A stretch of DNA of 64,000 bases from Synaphobranchus kaupii (GCA_029718625.1 CM056388.1:1932651-1996650), one strand, 5' to 3'; counted from the first letter of the stretch, positions 12,913 through 24,548 are shown. Notes: generated by a model from the sequence alone, not told the origin. Translations and numbers: made by a program.

Positions 12913-14441
12913 CACTACTCACAAAAAGTTAGGGATATTCGGCTTTCGGGTGAAATTTCAGGATGAACCTAAAATGCACTATAACCTTTACAGGTGAAAT
13001 TAATTTGACCTTCTCTAAACTTTTGAATGCACATGTCCAACTATTCAATGTTTCAGTACTTTTTGCACAACTTGCTGTTCTCTAACAAGGAGCTGAATGG
13101 CAAAATTCACAACAGGTGTTTGATCCATGAATCGACCAATAAATTTCCTGGTTCAATTAAAATTGGTATTTAAACAGTCCTCTTCATCATGCTGTTCACA
13201 TTTTGACATCATGAGACCAAGACGACACCTAACAATTGATCAACAGTACCTCGCCATTGCGAGGCTTCAAACAGGATGTTCTCAGAGGGAAGTGGCCACT
13301 GAGCTTAGAGTGTCACAGAGTGTCATCAGCAGGTTGCAACAGAGATACAGAGAGACTGGAAGAGTCACAGAAAGGCATAGAAGTGGACGTCCTTTGGCCA
13401 CATCCCACACTGATGACCGCTTCATTGTGAACAGTGCCCTGCGGAACCAGATGATGAATGCCACTCAACTCCAGGCACATTTAAGGGAGGTGAGAGGCAC
13501 CCAAGTGTCACGTCAGACCATTCGAAACCGTTTACATCAGTGGTCTGCGTGCTAGACGACCTGCAAGGGTACCTGACCACACCACCAGGCACAGGGGTCA
13601 TCGTCTTGCATGGGCCAGGGAGCATTTACGCTGGACGAGGGACCAGTGGGCCTCAGTGCTGTTCTCTGATGAAAGTCGATTCACGTTGAGCAGAAATGAT
13701 GGCCGCCAATGATGTTGGAGTCGTCAAGGAGAGCGCTATGCATCAGCCACTGTTGTCACCAGACGACCCTTTGGTGGTGGCGGTGTTACAGTGTGGGCAG
13801 GTGTGTCTAGTCAATACAGAACTGCCCTACACTTTGTGAATGGTACAGTGACAAGCCCATACTACCTGAATAACATCATTAATCCAGTCATTGTGCCCCT
13901 GCATGAACAACACAGGCCTAATTTCATCTTCATGGACGACAATGCTCCAGCTCATCGAGGTCGCATCATTAGGGAAAGGCTGCTGGAGACTGGGGTACCT
14001 CAAATGGAGTGGCCTGCACTTTCTCCAGACCTGAATCCCATAGAAAACCTATGGGATCAGCTGACTCACCGTGTAGAGGCTCGTAACTCTGTACCCCAGA
14101 ACCTCAATGACCTGAGGGCCGCCCTTCAAGAAGAGTGGGATGCCATGCCTCAGCAGACAATAAGTCGACTTGTGAACAGCATGAGACGTCGTTGTCAAGC
14201 TGTAATTGATGCTCAAGGGCACATGACAAGTTATTGAGACATTGACATTTTTGTTGTGGTATACCCACCACTGTTGTTGGCTTTTGTTTCAATAAATTGT
14301 TTGAGATGAGGAAATCACCATTGCATGCTTCTACTTAAATGCCCTACTTTCATGATACGTATAATATCACTGTAGCGTGAACTTACATTTTCCATAAATT
14401 TCACCCGAAAGCCAAATATCCCTAACTTTTTGTGAGTAGTG
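12913..14441 (+). mobile_element. Tc1-like transposon, copy 1 (1529 bp)
   Basis: Flanked by TA at 12911-12912 and 14442-14443. The termini are inverted repeats beginning CACTACTCACAAAAAGTTAG and extending roughly 45 bp through CGGGTGAAATTT. Two other near-identical copies lie at 40223-41751 (inverted) and 51640-53168, each also exactly 1529 bp. The very high identity between copies points to recent activity. The transposase of this copy is broken. Confidence 0.95.
13211..14237 (+). pseudogene. Tc1-like DD34E transposase, copy 1, broken
   Basis: The frame opens [12 protein letters not shown] and has an N-terminal paired-type helix-turn-helix ([20 protein letters not shown]), then the RNase-H-like catalytic core with [14 protein letters not shown] and [11 protein letters not shown] boxes. 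Between the second Asp and the Glu are 34 residues, i.e. DD34E as in Tc1. Two lesions are visible against copies 2 and 3: a 2-bp loss just after 13540 (CAGTGG where the others read CAGCGTGG), and a CGA-to-TGA nonsense codon at 13710-13712. It would have cut and pasted the element at TA sites in the nucleus; this copy cannot make full-length protein. Confidence 0.95.
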
Positions 14442-15187
14442 TATATAGAATAAAGTAATCATTTTTAATATTTGGTCGCATATCCTTTGCATGCCATGAC
14501 TTCCTGGTGTCTGTGACCCAACAATATCAAAAGACTCTTGATATCTTATTTTCACTCCTACAAGCGATACTATAACGTCTCTGCATTTTAATGGATCTCT
14601 ATGGGAATTGGGGGGTGGGACTAGATTTAGTTGTTAATTACACTGGAACAGTATGGAATACATGGTTGAAGAAATGGCTGTAAGTCATCAAGGGTCTGAG
14701 GTATCAAACAAGCCTCAAACCATCACCCTGCTGCCAGATATGCAGTAGAAATGGATGGATCACTTTAAGGGTTGTTTCTCCTGACGAATTTTCCTATTGA
14801 ACTCCATGGAAAAATAAGTCAGGAGAAGAAACCCTTAAAGTTTTTTAACCGGCTAGGATGTGGGACCCAGGGTATATTTCTGGGTAAAACCTGGGCCAAA
14901 TAAGGGCTAAATTGACGCTTTTATTTCAAACGTTTATTTCAAAACGGCTTTTGCTCACTGGGACTGGTCTAAAAAATCTTTTAATTATTTTTTTTAAGTG
15001 TGCACAACCTGGACCAATAAAAGATACATTATACACGACAATTTCTTTCTTTTTTTTAAATCAGAAAGTGAACTATCCCTTGAAATTGTATCATACAAAC
15101 GTTAACGACTTCTATCTTCTCAGGTTAAAAGGATGCTTGGGCCTATGCGCAACATAAAATAACGTTTAAAGGTCGTTCTTTTTCTGA

Positions 15188-15199
15188 GAAACCGAAACT
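15188..15199 (+). promoter_or_regulatory. ISRE-like site (distal), gene A
   Basis: GAAACCGAAACT matches the interferon-stimulated response element core GAAANNGAAA plus CT. It lies 241-252 bp upstream of the gene A ATG. In genes B and C the aligned site reads GAAACCTAAAC, with G changed to T in the second half-site. Binding by IRF/ISGF3 is inferred from the motif. Confidence 0.65.
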
Positions 15200-15240
15200 T
15201 AATTGAACACATTTTCTATTATTTATTTTTTCTTCGCAAG

Positions 15241-15250
15241 GAAATCGAAA
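15241..15250 (+). promoter_or_regulatory. Conserved ISRE/IRF core, gene A
   Basis: GAAATCGAAA is a perfect GAAANNGAAA core 199 bp before the ATG. It sits in a block (AAATCGAAAGTTA...ACTCCTTATTTGT) that is preserved in front of genes B and C. This is the strongest candidate for interferon control of the array. Confidence 0.75.
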
Positions 15251-15439
15251 GTTAGGATGACGGGAAGCAACTCCTTATTTGTTGAGTGCCCCGGCACGCC
15301 CCCGTTGACAATGTCCCGCCTCTCCAGTAACCACAGGTTTGTTAACGAAAAACTTTGTCCCCGGCTGCTCTCATTTCCTTTTTGAAACTGCGAGGTACAC
15401 AGGAACTTTGCAACCAGTTCAGATCAGGGTCACTTTAGA

Positions 15440-16932
15440 ATGGAGAACATGCAATACCCAGCAGATTTTATGCCAATGCAGGCCCCTCGCTACGAACCAC
15501 TAAAAAATCCCAGCGAAGTGATTATGGCTCGCAATGCGGCGCGGATTCCGCCGCCTCGGGACCACATCGTTTGGTCCCTGTTCAACTTCTTCTACATGAA
15601 CGCGTTTTGTCTTGGCTTTGTCGCTCTTTACTTCTCAATTAAGGTGAGCGCGACATGATTCTTTTCTGTTAAACATTTAAAGATTCGTTTCTTCTTAACT
15701 AGCTTACTCTTTCAAAACTATCGTCATTCGAAGCCCCCACCCTCAGACAAATTGGAAATTAAACTGGGTCTGTGCATGGTATGATTATTTATTGCGCACT
15801 TTATACAGTAAAGAGCCGGACTATTTATTCTTGCCATCGTAGACCTGCGGGTCGGGATGTGCAGTATTTCGTTATTCCGTGCTGAATTTGTCAGTGAAAT
15901 AAGTTGGCTACATCTTTAACTCGCTTGTTTTCTAGGGTCGTCTCAGGTAGAAAGAAAAGTCGTACAGAACCATGTATTGTTGTAATGCTTTATAGCTTTG
16001 GAAACATCTCTCACTAGGGTGGCCATTTCCATAACACCAAAAAGGAGGACACTTTGCAGGATTCAGTGAAGCCAGGATAAAAACTGAAAAATAGATAAAA
16101 TGCATTAGATAAAGTATAAAATAGGGATGATCTCAAAAGGAGGACAAATGAGCGTCCGGCTCAAGGCTGCGCCGGTAGACGGACACGGTATTTCAAAACC
16201 GGACTGTCCGACCTAAAACCGGACGGATGGCCACCCTATCTCTCACACAGCCAGATTAATTTATTGGATTGTTGAAAGCACAAATCAATGATCTCGTCTC
16301 TTAGCGCTTCACATGGTAAAAAAAGAAGAAGCATCTTTAAAAAGCAGCATAAAATGAAGACAGCCTGTCGTGTTTCGGCCGCGTCTTGAAAACGTCTACT
16401 GTGAGGCGATTCCAAGGTTGTGGTGTTGCATTTAAGAATTTTGTCTCCAAAAGCACGTCGTTTGGTGCGTGGAACGGCCAAAATACTCAAGCAGGCGGAC
16501 CAAGGTTTTTAAACTATCACGATTCAGTATTTAAAATATAGGCAGTGTTAATAGTGTTTTCTGTGTTGATTTTGTCCTTGTCATGCGCAAAGCAGTAATA
16601 TTTCAAGTTAACTCAGTATTTAATCTGCACGTGGTCATTCGCGCTCTTCTCGTGCCTTTTTGGGGGTTTTTTCGGGGTGTTGAACTGCATACTTGGAACG
16701 TGAGTAATACCCGGACATTTCTCTTTCTCAGGCCAGAGACCGGAAAGTGGTGGGCGACTTAGAAGGGGCTCGAGAATACGGGTCCACCGCGCGCTGCCTC
16801 AACATTGTGGCGCTCAGTCTCTTCTTGTTGCTCGTCGTCATCGTCATCGTCATGCTGGCTGTAGGCGTTTTCGCCATCAAGTCGACAATCCAGCAGAACT
16901 TTCCTGAACATATGGACTTTGGGGGTAACTGA
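15440..16932 (+). CDS. ifitm: Interferon-induced transmembrane protein (IFITM/dispanin A), gene A
   Basis: Two coding exons, 15440-15643 and 16732-16932, joined in phase 0 across a 1088-bp intron (donor AAG/GTGAGC, acceptor CTCAG/GCC), give 134 residues. IFITM proteins are small CD225 membrane proteins that stiffen late-endosomal and plasma membranes and so block fusion of enveloped viruses. Visible features: YEPL (18-21), a YxxΦ endocytic signal followed by Lys22, matching the sorting signal and ubiquitinated lysine of mammalian IFITM3; PPPRDH (37-42); an intramembrane segment (43-66) with Cys57; the RDRKVVGD loop; a GxxxG motif (76-80); Cys90; and one transmembrane helix (about 92-116). The first of the usual adjacent Cys pair is Phe56. 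The ATG heads a first exon shared by genes A-C. An ISRE lies upstream. Its nearest relative here is gene C by exon 1, and gene B by its C-terminal tail. Confidence 0.95.
16015..16238. mobile_element. hAT-type MITE in gene A intron
   Basis: A 224-bp element with ends TAGGGTGGCCAT and ATGGCCACCCTA, flanked by a perfect 8-bp direct repeat TCTCTCAC (16007-16014 and 16239-16246). An 8-bp target duplication is the hAT signature. There is no coding capacity. I see no matching element in the introns of genes B or C, so it inserted after those genes separated. Confidence 0.9.
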
Positions 16933-17206
16933 CCCAATTAAGTGTGATAAGATGTTTGTTTCCCTGCTTGTCTATTTTTCCTGTGACGTCAACTGTGGAC
17001 TCTTATTTTGAAGCATTATAGCCCTGCTACCAATTTATGTAGTTTGTATGCACTTATCTTTGTTACATTTTCAAAAATCGAATCCTGTTTATTTGTATAT
17101 TCTTTTTTCTATTATTGAGAAACTGTGGGTGTGCAATTTCATATAATTTAGCTGCTTAAACTGACTGTGGCACAGATATGTGTACAATATTTTTGCTAAT
17201 TATCAA

Positions 17207-17212
17207 ATTAAA
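17207..17212 (+). other. Putative polyadenylation signal, gene A
   Basis: ATTAAA lies about 275 bp after the gene A stop, followed by a GT/T-rich stretch. The homologous position in gene B also reads ATTAAA (28113-28118). In gene C the segment is deleted. Confidence 0.5.
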
Positions 17213-17500
17213 ATGTCATAAAAGTTTGACTGCTGTCCTGTTTTTCATTGTATGTTGTAAAACTGATGGTAAATGGCGCATGTTCTCAGCATGGCAATTT
17301 TACCAGCCCACCTCAAGTCTCGCTGATGCTGACCCCTACACAGCGCACTGTTACTACCAACAAATACGAAATGGCTGTCCTGCACTTTTAGATATTTGGC
17401 CAACAGAAGCTGGTGCTTAGTGTTGCCTGGATACTGGATAACCAGAGCCGGTCTGATCCAATGCATGACAAAAGCAAATGTCTTGGGGGCCCCCTAATAT

Positions 17501-17590
17501 ACACTAGTGTTCAAAAGTTTGGAATTACTGAGACATTGCTTTTGAAAGAAATTGATACTTTTATTCACCAAGGTAGCATTGAATTGTAAA
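17501..17590 (+). repeat. Tc1/mariner terminal fragment
   Basis: TACACTAGTGTTCAAAAGTTTGGAATTAC resembles, in pieces, a terminal inverted repeat common in vertebrate Tc1/mariner families (GTTCAAAAGTTTGG). No second terminus or transposase was found nearby, so it is a solo end. Confidence 0.5.
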
Positions 17591-17790
17591 AAATACAGCA
17601 GTGTTTCCCATTAATGTATTAAAATGTGGCAGCCCACCACAGTTTAATTTCAACCGCCACAGTTTCAAATTGATTAAGAAAAAAATTATTGAAATTGTAG
17701 GCTTATGTGCGCAGCGTAGCCCCATCGCTTCAAAAAGACCCTCTCTTCACCCTGGTCGATGCGTCTCCCCCCTGCTTACACACAAAACCT

Positions 17791-17791
<1 letters not shown>

Positions 17792-17869
<78 letters not shown>
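17792..17869 (+). repeat. (AC)n microsatellite
   Basis: About 39 uninterrupted AC dinucleotides, typical of fish genomes. The polythreonine/histidine reading frames over it are meaningless. Confidence 0.98.
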
Positions 17870-17871
<2 letters not shown>

Positions 17872-18152
17872 CTGCATTCGCCTCACAAGTTGTTTGTGAA
17901 AGTTAAACCCTTTGTGGTACACTATAATCTTTACTGAATTTTGAAAAAAAAAACATTAAAAAAAAACCCTACTTTTCAAAGTGTTAAAGATATGTTCGGT
18001 TCAATTCTGCTCATGAAAGACATCGTTGTGTTCAAAAGGTTAAACGCATAACCATTTCATGACTAGACCTTTCCATTGGCCCAAAACGGCAATGCGTAAA
18101 AGCATAGTTGCCGTTTGCCTTATACCAGGAGTGATGGTTAACTACTGGCCTA

Positions 18153-19021
18153 GGCTGTGTCCGAATCAGCACCCTTCCATACAATCAAGTAGGCTTGTTG
18201 AGTAGACAGGACGAGGAAGTAGTTAAGTAGGCAAAATTTTGTGTTATGTAGTATAGCATACTTAAAATGTATACTATACTACATCATGTAGTATACTTAA
18301 AATCCCGTATGATATAGCCTACTTCCGGGGTTTCGCTGAGTATATTCGGGAGTGTAGGGCCGTGTCTGAATCAGCACTCTTCCATACGGTTGAGTAGCCT
18401 TGGCGAGTAGATAGGGCGAGGAAGTCGTAGAGTACGCAAAAAAATTTCAAATTGCAGTATACTTCAAACACCCGGATGACACACTTCCGGGGTTTCGCTG
18501 AGTACATTCGGGAGCACACTCTTCAAGAAGTACACGACCATTTTGGTCACATAAATATGACGTGAGCTTTGTTTCTTCGCTGACGTTTTTCTTCAAATAG
18601 GCTACAACAAAAAACAACACGTGACATGAGAGCGCAAGAGTGGGGCGCAGGGTTGCCAGATCTTGTAAGACTTTCCAGCCAAATGGTGACTCAAAACTAG
18701 CCCAAATTATAGACTATTTAACCTATTTTAAATAGAAATCATGTTTCTACTTTTTAAAATAAGTGCCTGCTTCGCGATTTTTCATTTTTATTCGTGACTG
18801 CACTTTGAAAGTATCCCAATTTAGCTGTAAAACCGCGGACATGGCAACACCGGTGGGAGGTCTTATGACCTGCTTACGACACTTCCACAGTGCGGTTTGA
18901 AAATAGTATATAGTATTTTTCGCGGGCTGCTAAACGGTGCACATTAAACAGCACACTTCTGCAAGTGCACTGTACGCAGTAGACAGGGCGCAGTAGATAG
19001 GGCTCTGATTCAGACACAGCC
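18153..19021. mobile_element. Inverted-repeat element (GGCTGTGTCC ends)
   Basis: It begins GGCTGTGTCCGAATCAG and ends CTGATTCAGACACAGCC, with TA on both outer sides. A second, internal copy of the same end (GGCCGTGTCTGAATCAG) starts near 18358, so the element may be nested or internally duplicated. A fragment of the family also occurs near 30275-30320. There is no transposase. Confidence 0.65.
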
Positions 19022-20084
19022 TAGGCTATTTTTCAAGAAGTAGCCTACACGCGAACATTTTGATCGCATAAAAATAAGGCGCAGCTTCGGTGATGTTTTC
19101 CTTCAATAACAACAAAAACAACATGTGACATGGCCGCGTGTGGGACGTCTTACTACACTTCCACAGTACGGTTGGAAATAGTGGAGGGTATGTTTCGCGT
19201 ACTAAACAGTACACATTAAACAGCACACATCTGCCACTAGACAGGAGACAGGACGCAGCCATACTCTTCGTCGTTGTGTATGCGATAAAACACGACCCAG
19301 AGCAAGAGGCAGCTCAAATTAATTCGTGGTTCCGAAGACTTTTAATTTTTGATAAGAGTGGGCCTGGACATTTCAGGGTTAATCGAAAATCAAGTCTCAT
19401 TCCTGGATGCACGCGAAACCTTTCCACGACGATTACATTCGGCTAGGTTTTCCATTTCGCGGTTTGTAGCAGGCGACTTGCCAGAGTCAGACATTGGCGC
19501 TCCCATTATTTTCATGCCTGAGGGATCTTATCGGCCGTAATCAAAAGGAGGTCTAACATTAAATCATTTCCTGTGACTCTTCATAGAGGCCCGCATTCAG
19601 TAAAACCAGCCTACAGACAAAAGGCCGAGCTTTTGTTTAGAACGAAACATGAGTCATGACAAGGGGAGCGCATTTTAAGTTTAAGGTTTTCATTTAATTC
19701 CGGATTTGGTCGCGTCTTTGGCACAGAGCAAGTTGCACCCAGGTTCACATTCAAAACTTCAAAATGAACCAAAACATGGAGAAGTTTTCAACGAAACGAA
19801 GAGGTGCACGGGTTTCTGCTTTGTATATTAGGTTATTTCCAGTTTAAATAACACATTTAAAAGGTGGCATTTAATGTAGGCCTATTAAACACAGTCTGGC
19901 ATGTGAAGTAGGCTACCTGGAATACCCAGGAGCTATAGTAGCCCATGCGTAGCAATTATTAAACTGTCTTTTACACATTTCATAAAGAGACTACAGATTT
20001 AACATACCATACCACTAGATATATATAATAATATACCAAGTTCATCGCATTTATTCGACTGTTTGTGTTCAAGCAATTACGCGT

Positions 20085-20280
20085 TTTATTAACTGGGGTC
20101 TGTGCGGATTTGTGCACTTATGTTTTACGGTACTTTTAATTAGTATTTTTCACTGTCCATAAGACACCTACAGACTGATCTCATCTGCTTTTCGTTTTAC
20201 AAAGATTTACCGGGGGCAGTACTGGATAATGAAAATCTCCTGTCCTTGTTATTGGAAACGCATAAATTTCCATTTCTTGC
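20085..20280 (+). repeat. IFITM 3'-flank block, copy 1 of 3
   Basis: Shares the order ACTTTTAATT / TTTTTCACTGT / CAGACTGATC / GGGGGCAGTA with 34650-34870 and 54140-54290. The three copies lie downstream of genes A, B and C respectively, so each IFITM gene carries the same 3' flank. Confidence 0.7.
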
Positions 20281-20459
20281 CCTGCGATGGATTGGCGAAA
20301 GGTCCACTGGTGTGTTACTTCCACCCATGAACTCAGCCAGCTGATTTAACTAATTAGTTCTACCTCCTGGCTGAAGAATTCATCAAATCCAGGTGATTGG
20401 AACCAAATACTGGGGAGGAATTTTACTTTCTGAACCCCGGATATCATCTTACTCCTCTT

Positions 20460-20800
20460 GTCATGGGTTTGGCAGGGACTCAGGCGCACAGTATGTACAA
20501 ATAAACCAAAGTTTATTTTAGGTCGAAACCCAAGAATGAGGCAAAGACGTAGTCGAAAAACAGGCAGATGTCAAAAACCAGGCAGTCACAGCGAAAGTAC
20601 AAAAACACAATCCAAATGTAGTGAGGAAACAGACAGAGATAATTAACCAGGAAGTCACGGTAAAAGTACAAAATCAAAATCCAAGAACGTCAAAAACAGA
20701 AACAAAGATCAGGAACACGGACAATAGAAACACGAGAAAAACAGGCAGAAAACACGGGTCAGAAAAGCCTTGTAGCGAAACAGTGCAAAGGTGGCAACTG
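20460..20800 (+). repeat. Dispersed TGTCA-end element, copy 1 (partial)
   Basis: It starts at TTGTCATGGG and contains GGGACTCAGGCGCA, AACCAAAGTTTATTTT and GGTCGAAACCCA, all shared with 29578-29740. It contains many CAGGCAG/AAACACAA words. I infer a non-autonomous, possibly LTR-type, repeat; its right end is unclear. Confidence 0.5.
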
Positions 20801-20940
20801 TGACGAACTCGCAACGAACGAAGACTGGAAATACAAACACACGAATCACATCGAAGACCGAGAACAAACTAACAGAACCAGGGCCGGAATGGGACTCATT
20901 TTCTCCCCCGGAGTTTCATGTATCAGTGCAGCCCACTTTT

Positions 20941-20964
20941 TGGGGGGGGGGGGGGGGGGGGGGG
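20941..20964 (+). repeat. Poly-G run (about 24 nt)
   Basis: A single uninterrupted G tract following TTT. It is a likely site of sequencing-length error and of G-quadruplex formation. Confidence 0.9.
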
Positions 20965-21198
20965 TGTTCCACCATCTTAGATCTTTTGATGAGATTTTTA
21001 TGATAATTTTTTTCTGATATAGAACAATTATAAGATATATACAAGAGATTAAAAAAATAGGTATGTATAGCGGTGATATTAGAACTAATTGTCTGGACTT
21101 TTTAGATTTTGCACACACTGTGGTAGGACAGCTCTAACAGTCTTAACTGTGCTGTCCACAGCAGGGATCCTTCTGGGCTCATGGCTTGGTCCTGGCAG

Positions 21199-22933
21199 TA
21201 GGCTAGTGATGGGCGGTTCGGATCTTTGCACAGTCCGAGTGATCTCGTTCTGAGACATCTAATTGTATCGAACCTTTCGAGTTTTCGACCTTTCGAGCAC
21301 ATTCGATCTCGTTCAGTTTAGTCGGCTACTCTGTCTCGTTCAATTTGTTGTCCCGCTTCAGTGACGCCAGATGGGAAATATTAAATTATCGTAGGCCTAC
21401 GGGGGTCTTAAAATTATGTTTTTTTAAAAGAAAATTGTTGTGCATAGACAAACGGAGATATTATAGGTGTAAATATGTGCTATTTAAAAATAAAAATAAA
21501 AAACACTGTTCAATTATAGGTTACCAATCGTATTATTTGGGAAATCTTTACACAGCAATAATTAACTTTTAATAAAAAGTGGTGGTCAATAACAGGATTT
21601 ATTTAGGAGATGCGTGTTTAGAGAGGCACAGTCATCACAGATGAACGACCGTATCGCCAAGGCAACGAAAGGTAGCCTAACTTTTTATTCACCTCCAATG
21701 ATAAAGAAAACTTTATCTCCCTCTTCCCTGTCAGATGTCAGCTATCGCAATTTCTCTCCCCTCGGTCTACGATCGCAATTTAAATGACCGTCAACGGAGT
21801 GTAGGCTAATGGCTAATGTTAGGCTACTGCAGTGTTTCTCAATTATTTTCTGTTACGCCCCCCCCTAGGAAGAAAACATTTGAAAACCCTGGGGGGGCAC
21901 GCCCCACTATTTGAGAAGCACTGGGCTACTGTAACAGCCAACGCCTATAAATTATACAACATATGTCACCACCGCAGATAACCTCCATGTAAACAATGTG
22001 GAATGGAAATTAATTAAATGAAAAAAACTAAAACACACAATGCACATGGTCTAACTTTAGCTGTGATCCAGCAACAGTATCCACAATAACGTAGCAATTT
22101 AAGTATTTTGCCTGATATGAAGTGTGCACAATTATCAAGTTGAATCTGCCCGGTGAATTGCTTGAATCCGGAGACGCTGAAGGTATACTGTAAAATATAA
22201 GGTTTCCCTCCGTCTTATTGTTCCCAAAGACGCAACAGAATGATGGCATTTTAGCAGTTTGTTTAATTTAGAAGCAACAAGCTATAAATGTGCGGTCTCA
22301 TCGGCTATTTGGAGGAATAACAGATTGGTTTGCCTCCAGTTACAGTGCACGCGAATGTTGCTGTTGTTATGACGTTGTTTATAAAAGGGTCTATTGCTAT
22401 TTAAATAAAGAGGCACTTTTAGAACTGTATACACTAACACTTTTTAATTCCTCCAATCAGTGTTTTTTAAATTTGTATTCCTCCAATCTAATCTATGTCA
22501 GCCTTGTGAACTATTGGGCAAACACTGAGCACTCGCTCCAATACACAAGATCAACGTGAGGAGCCTTGCTCAATACTAGGCTACGATACGGAAATGTGAC
22601 TGGGCTGCGCGGTTTGCCGTTCTTTTTGAGTGATAGGCGTTCTCGAGTATACGGACCATTCGATCTCGTTCAGTGTAGTCGGCCGCTCTCTTTCTCGTTC
22701 CGATTCACTCGGTTCTCACTCATTCATTGGTTGTCCCGCTTGCCAAGCTTGAGGGCGTGCACCGCGCTTGTTGCGTGAGCAGAGAAGGAAACAGTGAGTG
22801 GGCGGGCGGGAGCAGTTTTGAGTGGGGAAAAAAAAGGAAAATCCGATTGAGCAATCGAACGTTCGACATGCGGACCCGGACCTACCGGACACTAAAAAGA
22901 TTCGTTCGTTCAATCCCGCCCATCACTAGCCTA
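21199..22933. mobile_element. 1.7-kb hAT-type element
   Basis: Ends TAGGCTAGTGATGGGCGG and CGCCCATCACTAGCCTA are flanked by an 8-bp near-perfect duplication (CCTGGCAG at 21191-21198, CCTGGTAG at 22934-22941). Internal sequence repeats TTCGATCTCGTTCAG near both ends. A short minus-strand frame at 22028-22249 begins MPSFCCVFGNNKTEG and faintly resembles the start of a THAP zinc finger with the second zinc cysteine missing. No hAT transposase catalytic domain is readable, so it is non-autonomous. Confidence 0.8.
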
Positions 22934-22941
22934 CCTGGTAG

Positions 22942-24099
22942 CGCACTGCCTCATCAATGACTTGGCCGAACAGCAGACTCTGCTCTGTCACTTAAAAGAT
23001 AATAATAATGAATAATACCCTTCATCGCGCCTAAGTAGGTATAAGTAGGCTAATGCTGTGCAAATAAAGCAGATTGTCCTAACGTTAGGTATTTAATGTC
23101 TGGGAAAGTAATACAGCCACATTTTTCAGGTGTCCTCAATATGAAATCGTTATTGCATCACGTACAATATATGACTCACTGGAATAATGTTAACACTGAC
23201 TATTAATTAAAACTGCTGTTAACTATTGTTTTTGAACGTTAAGAAGTCACCGTTATCATAAGGCCTTTAATTGCCGTTTGTCATCGTTTTTCTAATTTAG
23301 TAAATAACACTCTTAACTCCGTAGATGTTCACTATAATCAACAAGAATAATAATTTCCAACACAATTAACTCCCCCCTCGCAAAAAAAATAAAAAATCCT
23401 GGCTGCTCAGAGACTATATAGCAAAATGCGTTTCACAATTAGATGATCCCATAACCATTTTGCATTTATCAAAGCAGTTATTCGTAAATACGCCAGTCAT
23501 GCTTTAAAATTCCTTGACAATAAACTTTAATTGTGGTTTGCATGCAATGATATTGTGCTTTACAAGCCTAGGCCTATGACATCGTAACACGATACCTTCC
23601 TCATCATCAGCTGCGTTTGCTTTTGTGTTCGAAATATGTCGGTTAATTTGGCACATTTGGCCGCTTCTTCTTCCAGTGGCTTTCTTTTTTTAAATCCTAG
23701 CCTTTTCTGCTCCTCATTTTCTTATTTTATTCTCCATTTTATTATCTTCGTCTGGCACAAACTCGTAAACTAAGCTAATTGCATCAGGTGATCAATCATA
23801 ATCTAAAACAAATTTGGGTTCAACCAATTATGGCATTTTGGAGGGGCCGCTCTCATCCCCCTTCTCAGCATCCACGTTTCTGGTGTGGGCCGTGGTTGCT
23901 TTTCGTGCGTTTGTGAGGAGGAGAGAGAGAACTCATGCGGCCCACACTGCAGCAAGTAGCCTATGTGATCTAAATACAATTAATGTGTTTACCGATCCTC
24001 GCCACCAGCCCAAAAAACCAGCGCCCACCGGGATTCTTCCCGATTAGCCACTCCGGCATGGAACAGAAGTACAGAACAGGCTCAGATACGGACACCTCT
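22942..24099. other. Intergenic, no gene recognised
   Basis: AT-rich DNA, then a short GC-rich patch around 23840-24050 with purine-rich GAGGAGAGAGAGA. No recognisable protein, RNA gene or clear repeat termini. Confidence 0.5.
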
Positions 24100-24375
24100 A
24101 CCAATTATAACAGTACATAGGCTACTATATCACTGAATCTTATAATCTCAAGAAATTAATTTTGCTTTTGCAAACGATAGTACGAGCCATCGATGAACAG
24201 GGTTCGGCCCCTGTCAGTTTCCTGAGCATTGAAGTTCTCAAAATGAAACGAATCCCCATGTTTAAAAGTTTAAGTCAGAGGATGTGTCCCGTTCCTCCTC
24301 AATCCGCGCAGCAGCCCGTTGATTCCCAAGTGAACGAAACCCCTCTCACCACGCTTCTGAAAATGTCTAAAAACC
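24100..24375 (+). repeat. Copy of the IFITM5 upstream region
   Basis: Co-linear with 55630-55885, which lies immediately upstream of the IFITM5 TATA box. Shared words include ACGAGCCATCGATGAACAGG, CCCCTGTCAGTTTCCTG, GAAGTTCTCAAAATGAAAC and GTCAGAGGATGTGTCCCGTT. The match stops where a MITE begins (24399), and no IFITM5 exon follows. It is a relic of a duplication that once included DNA next to IFITM5. Confidence 0.85.
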
Positions 24376-24398
24376 GGGGCTGACCAATCTTACCCAAG

Positions 24399-24548
24399 AA
24401 GGGCCGGTGTGGGTGCAGGTATTTGTATAAGCCCAGCACCATGACACCTGATTCAACTAATTAGCTCATCATGGTCTTCAATCAAGGCCTTGTTAAGTAG
24501 GCTTCTTATTGCTGGGCAGAACAAAAACCTGCACCCACACCGGCCCTT
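24399..24548. mobile_element. Short inverted-repeat MITE
   Basis: About 150 bp, with ends AAGGGCCGGTGTGGGTGCAG and its inverted complement; the middle contains AACTAATTAG. The family looks like a common fish MITE; superfamily not assigned. Confidence 0.75.

Larger units (their letters stand above)
12660..14860 (+). mobile_element. Foldback/Tc1-type MITE complex split by Tc1 copy 1
   Basis: The left part (12660-12912) has words typical of a fish Tc1-derived MITE (TTGGTTCTGTACTCTAGCAC, GACTGTCAGCTTTAATTTG). The right part (14442-14860) holds TTTGGTCGCATATCCTTTGC and ends in a hairpin centred near 14795. The same right-part sequence recurs, often inverted, at 41754-42190, 42646-44990 and 51088-51240. 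A complete Tc1 element with TA duplication sits inside. Confidence 0.7.

Noticed and set aside
24162..24383. 73-codon ORF upstream of gene B as a gene
   Set aside because: The homologous DNA at 55690-55885 does not keep the frame; it is duplicated IFITM5 upstream DNA.
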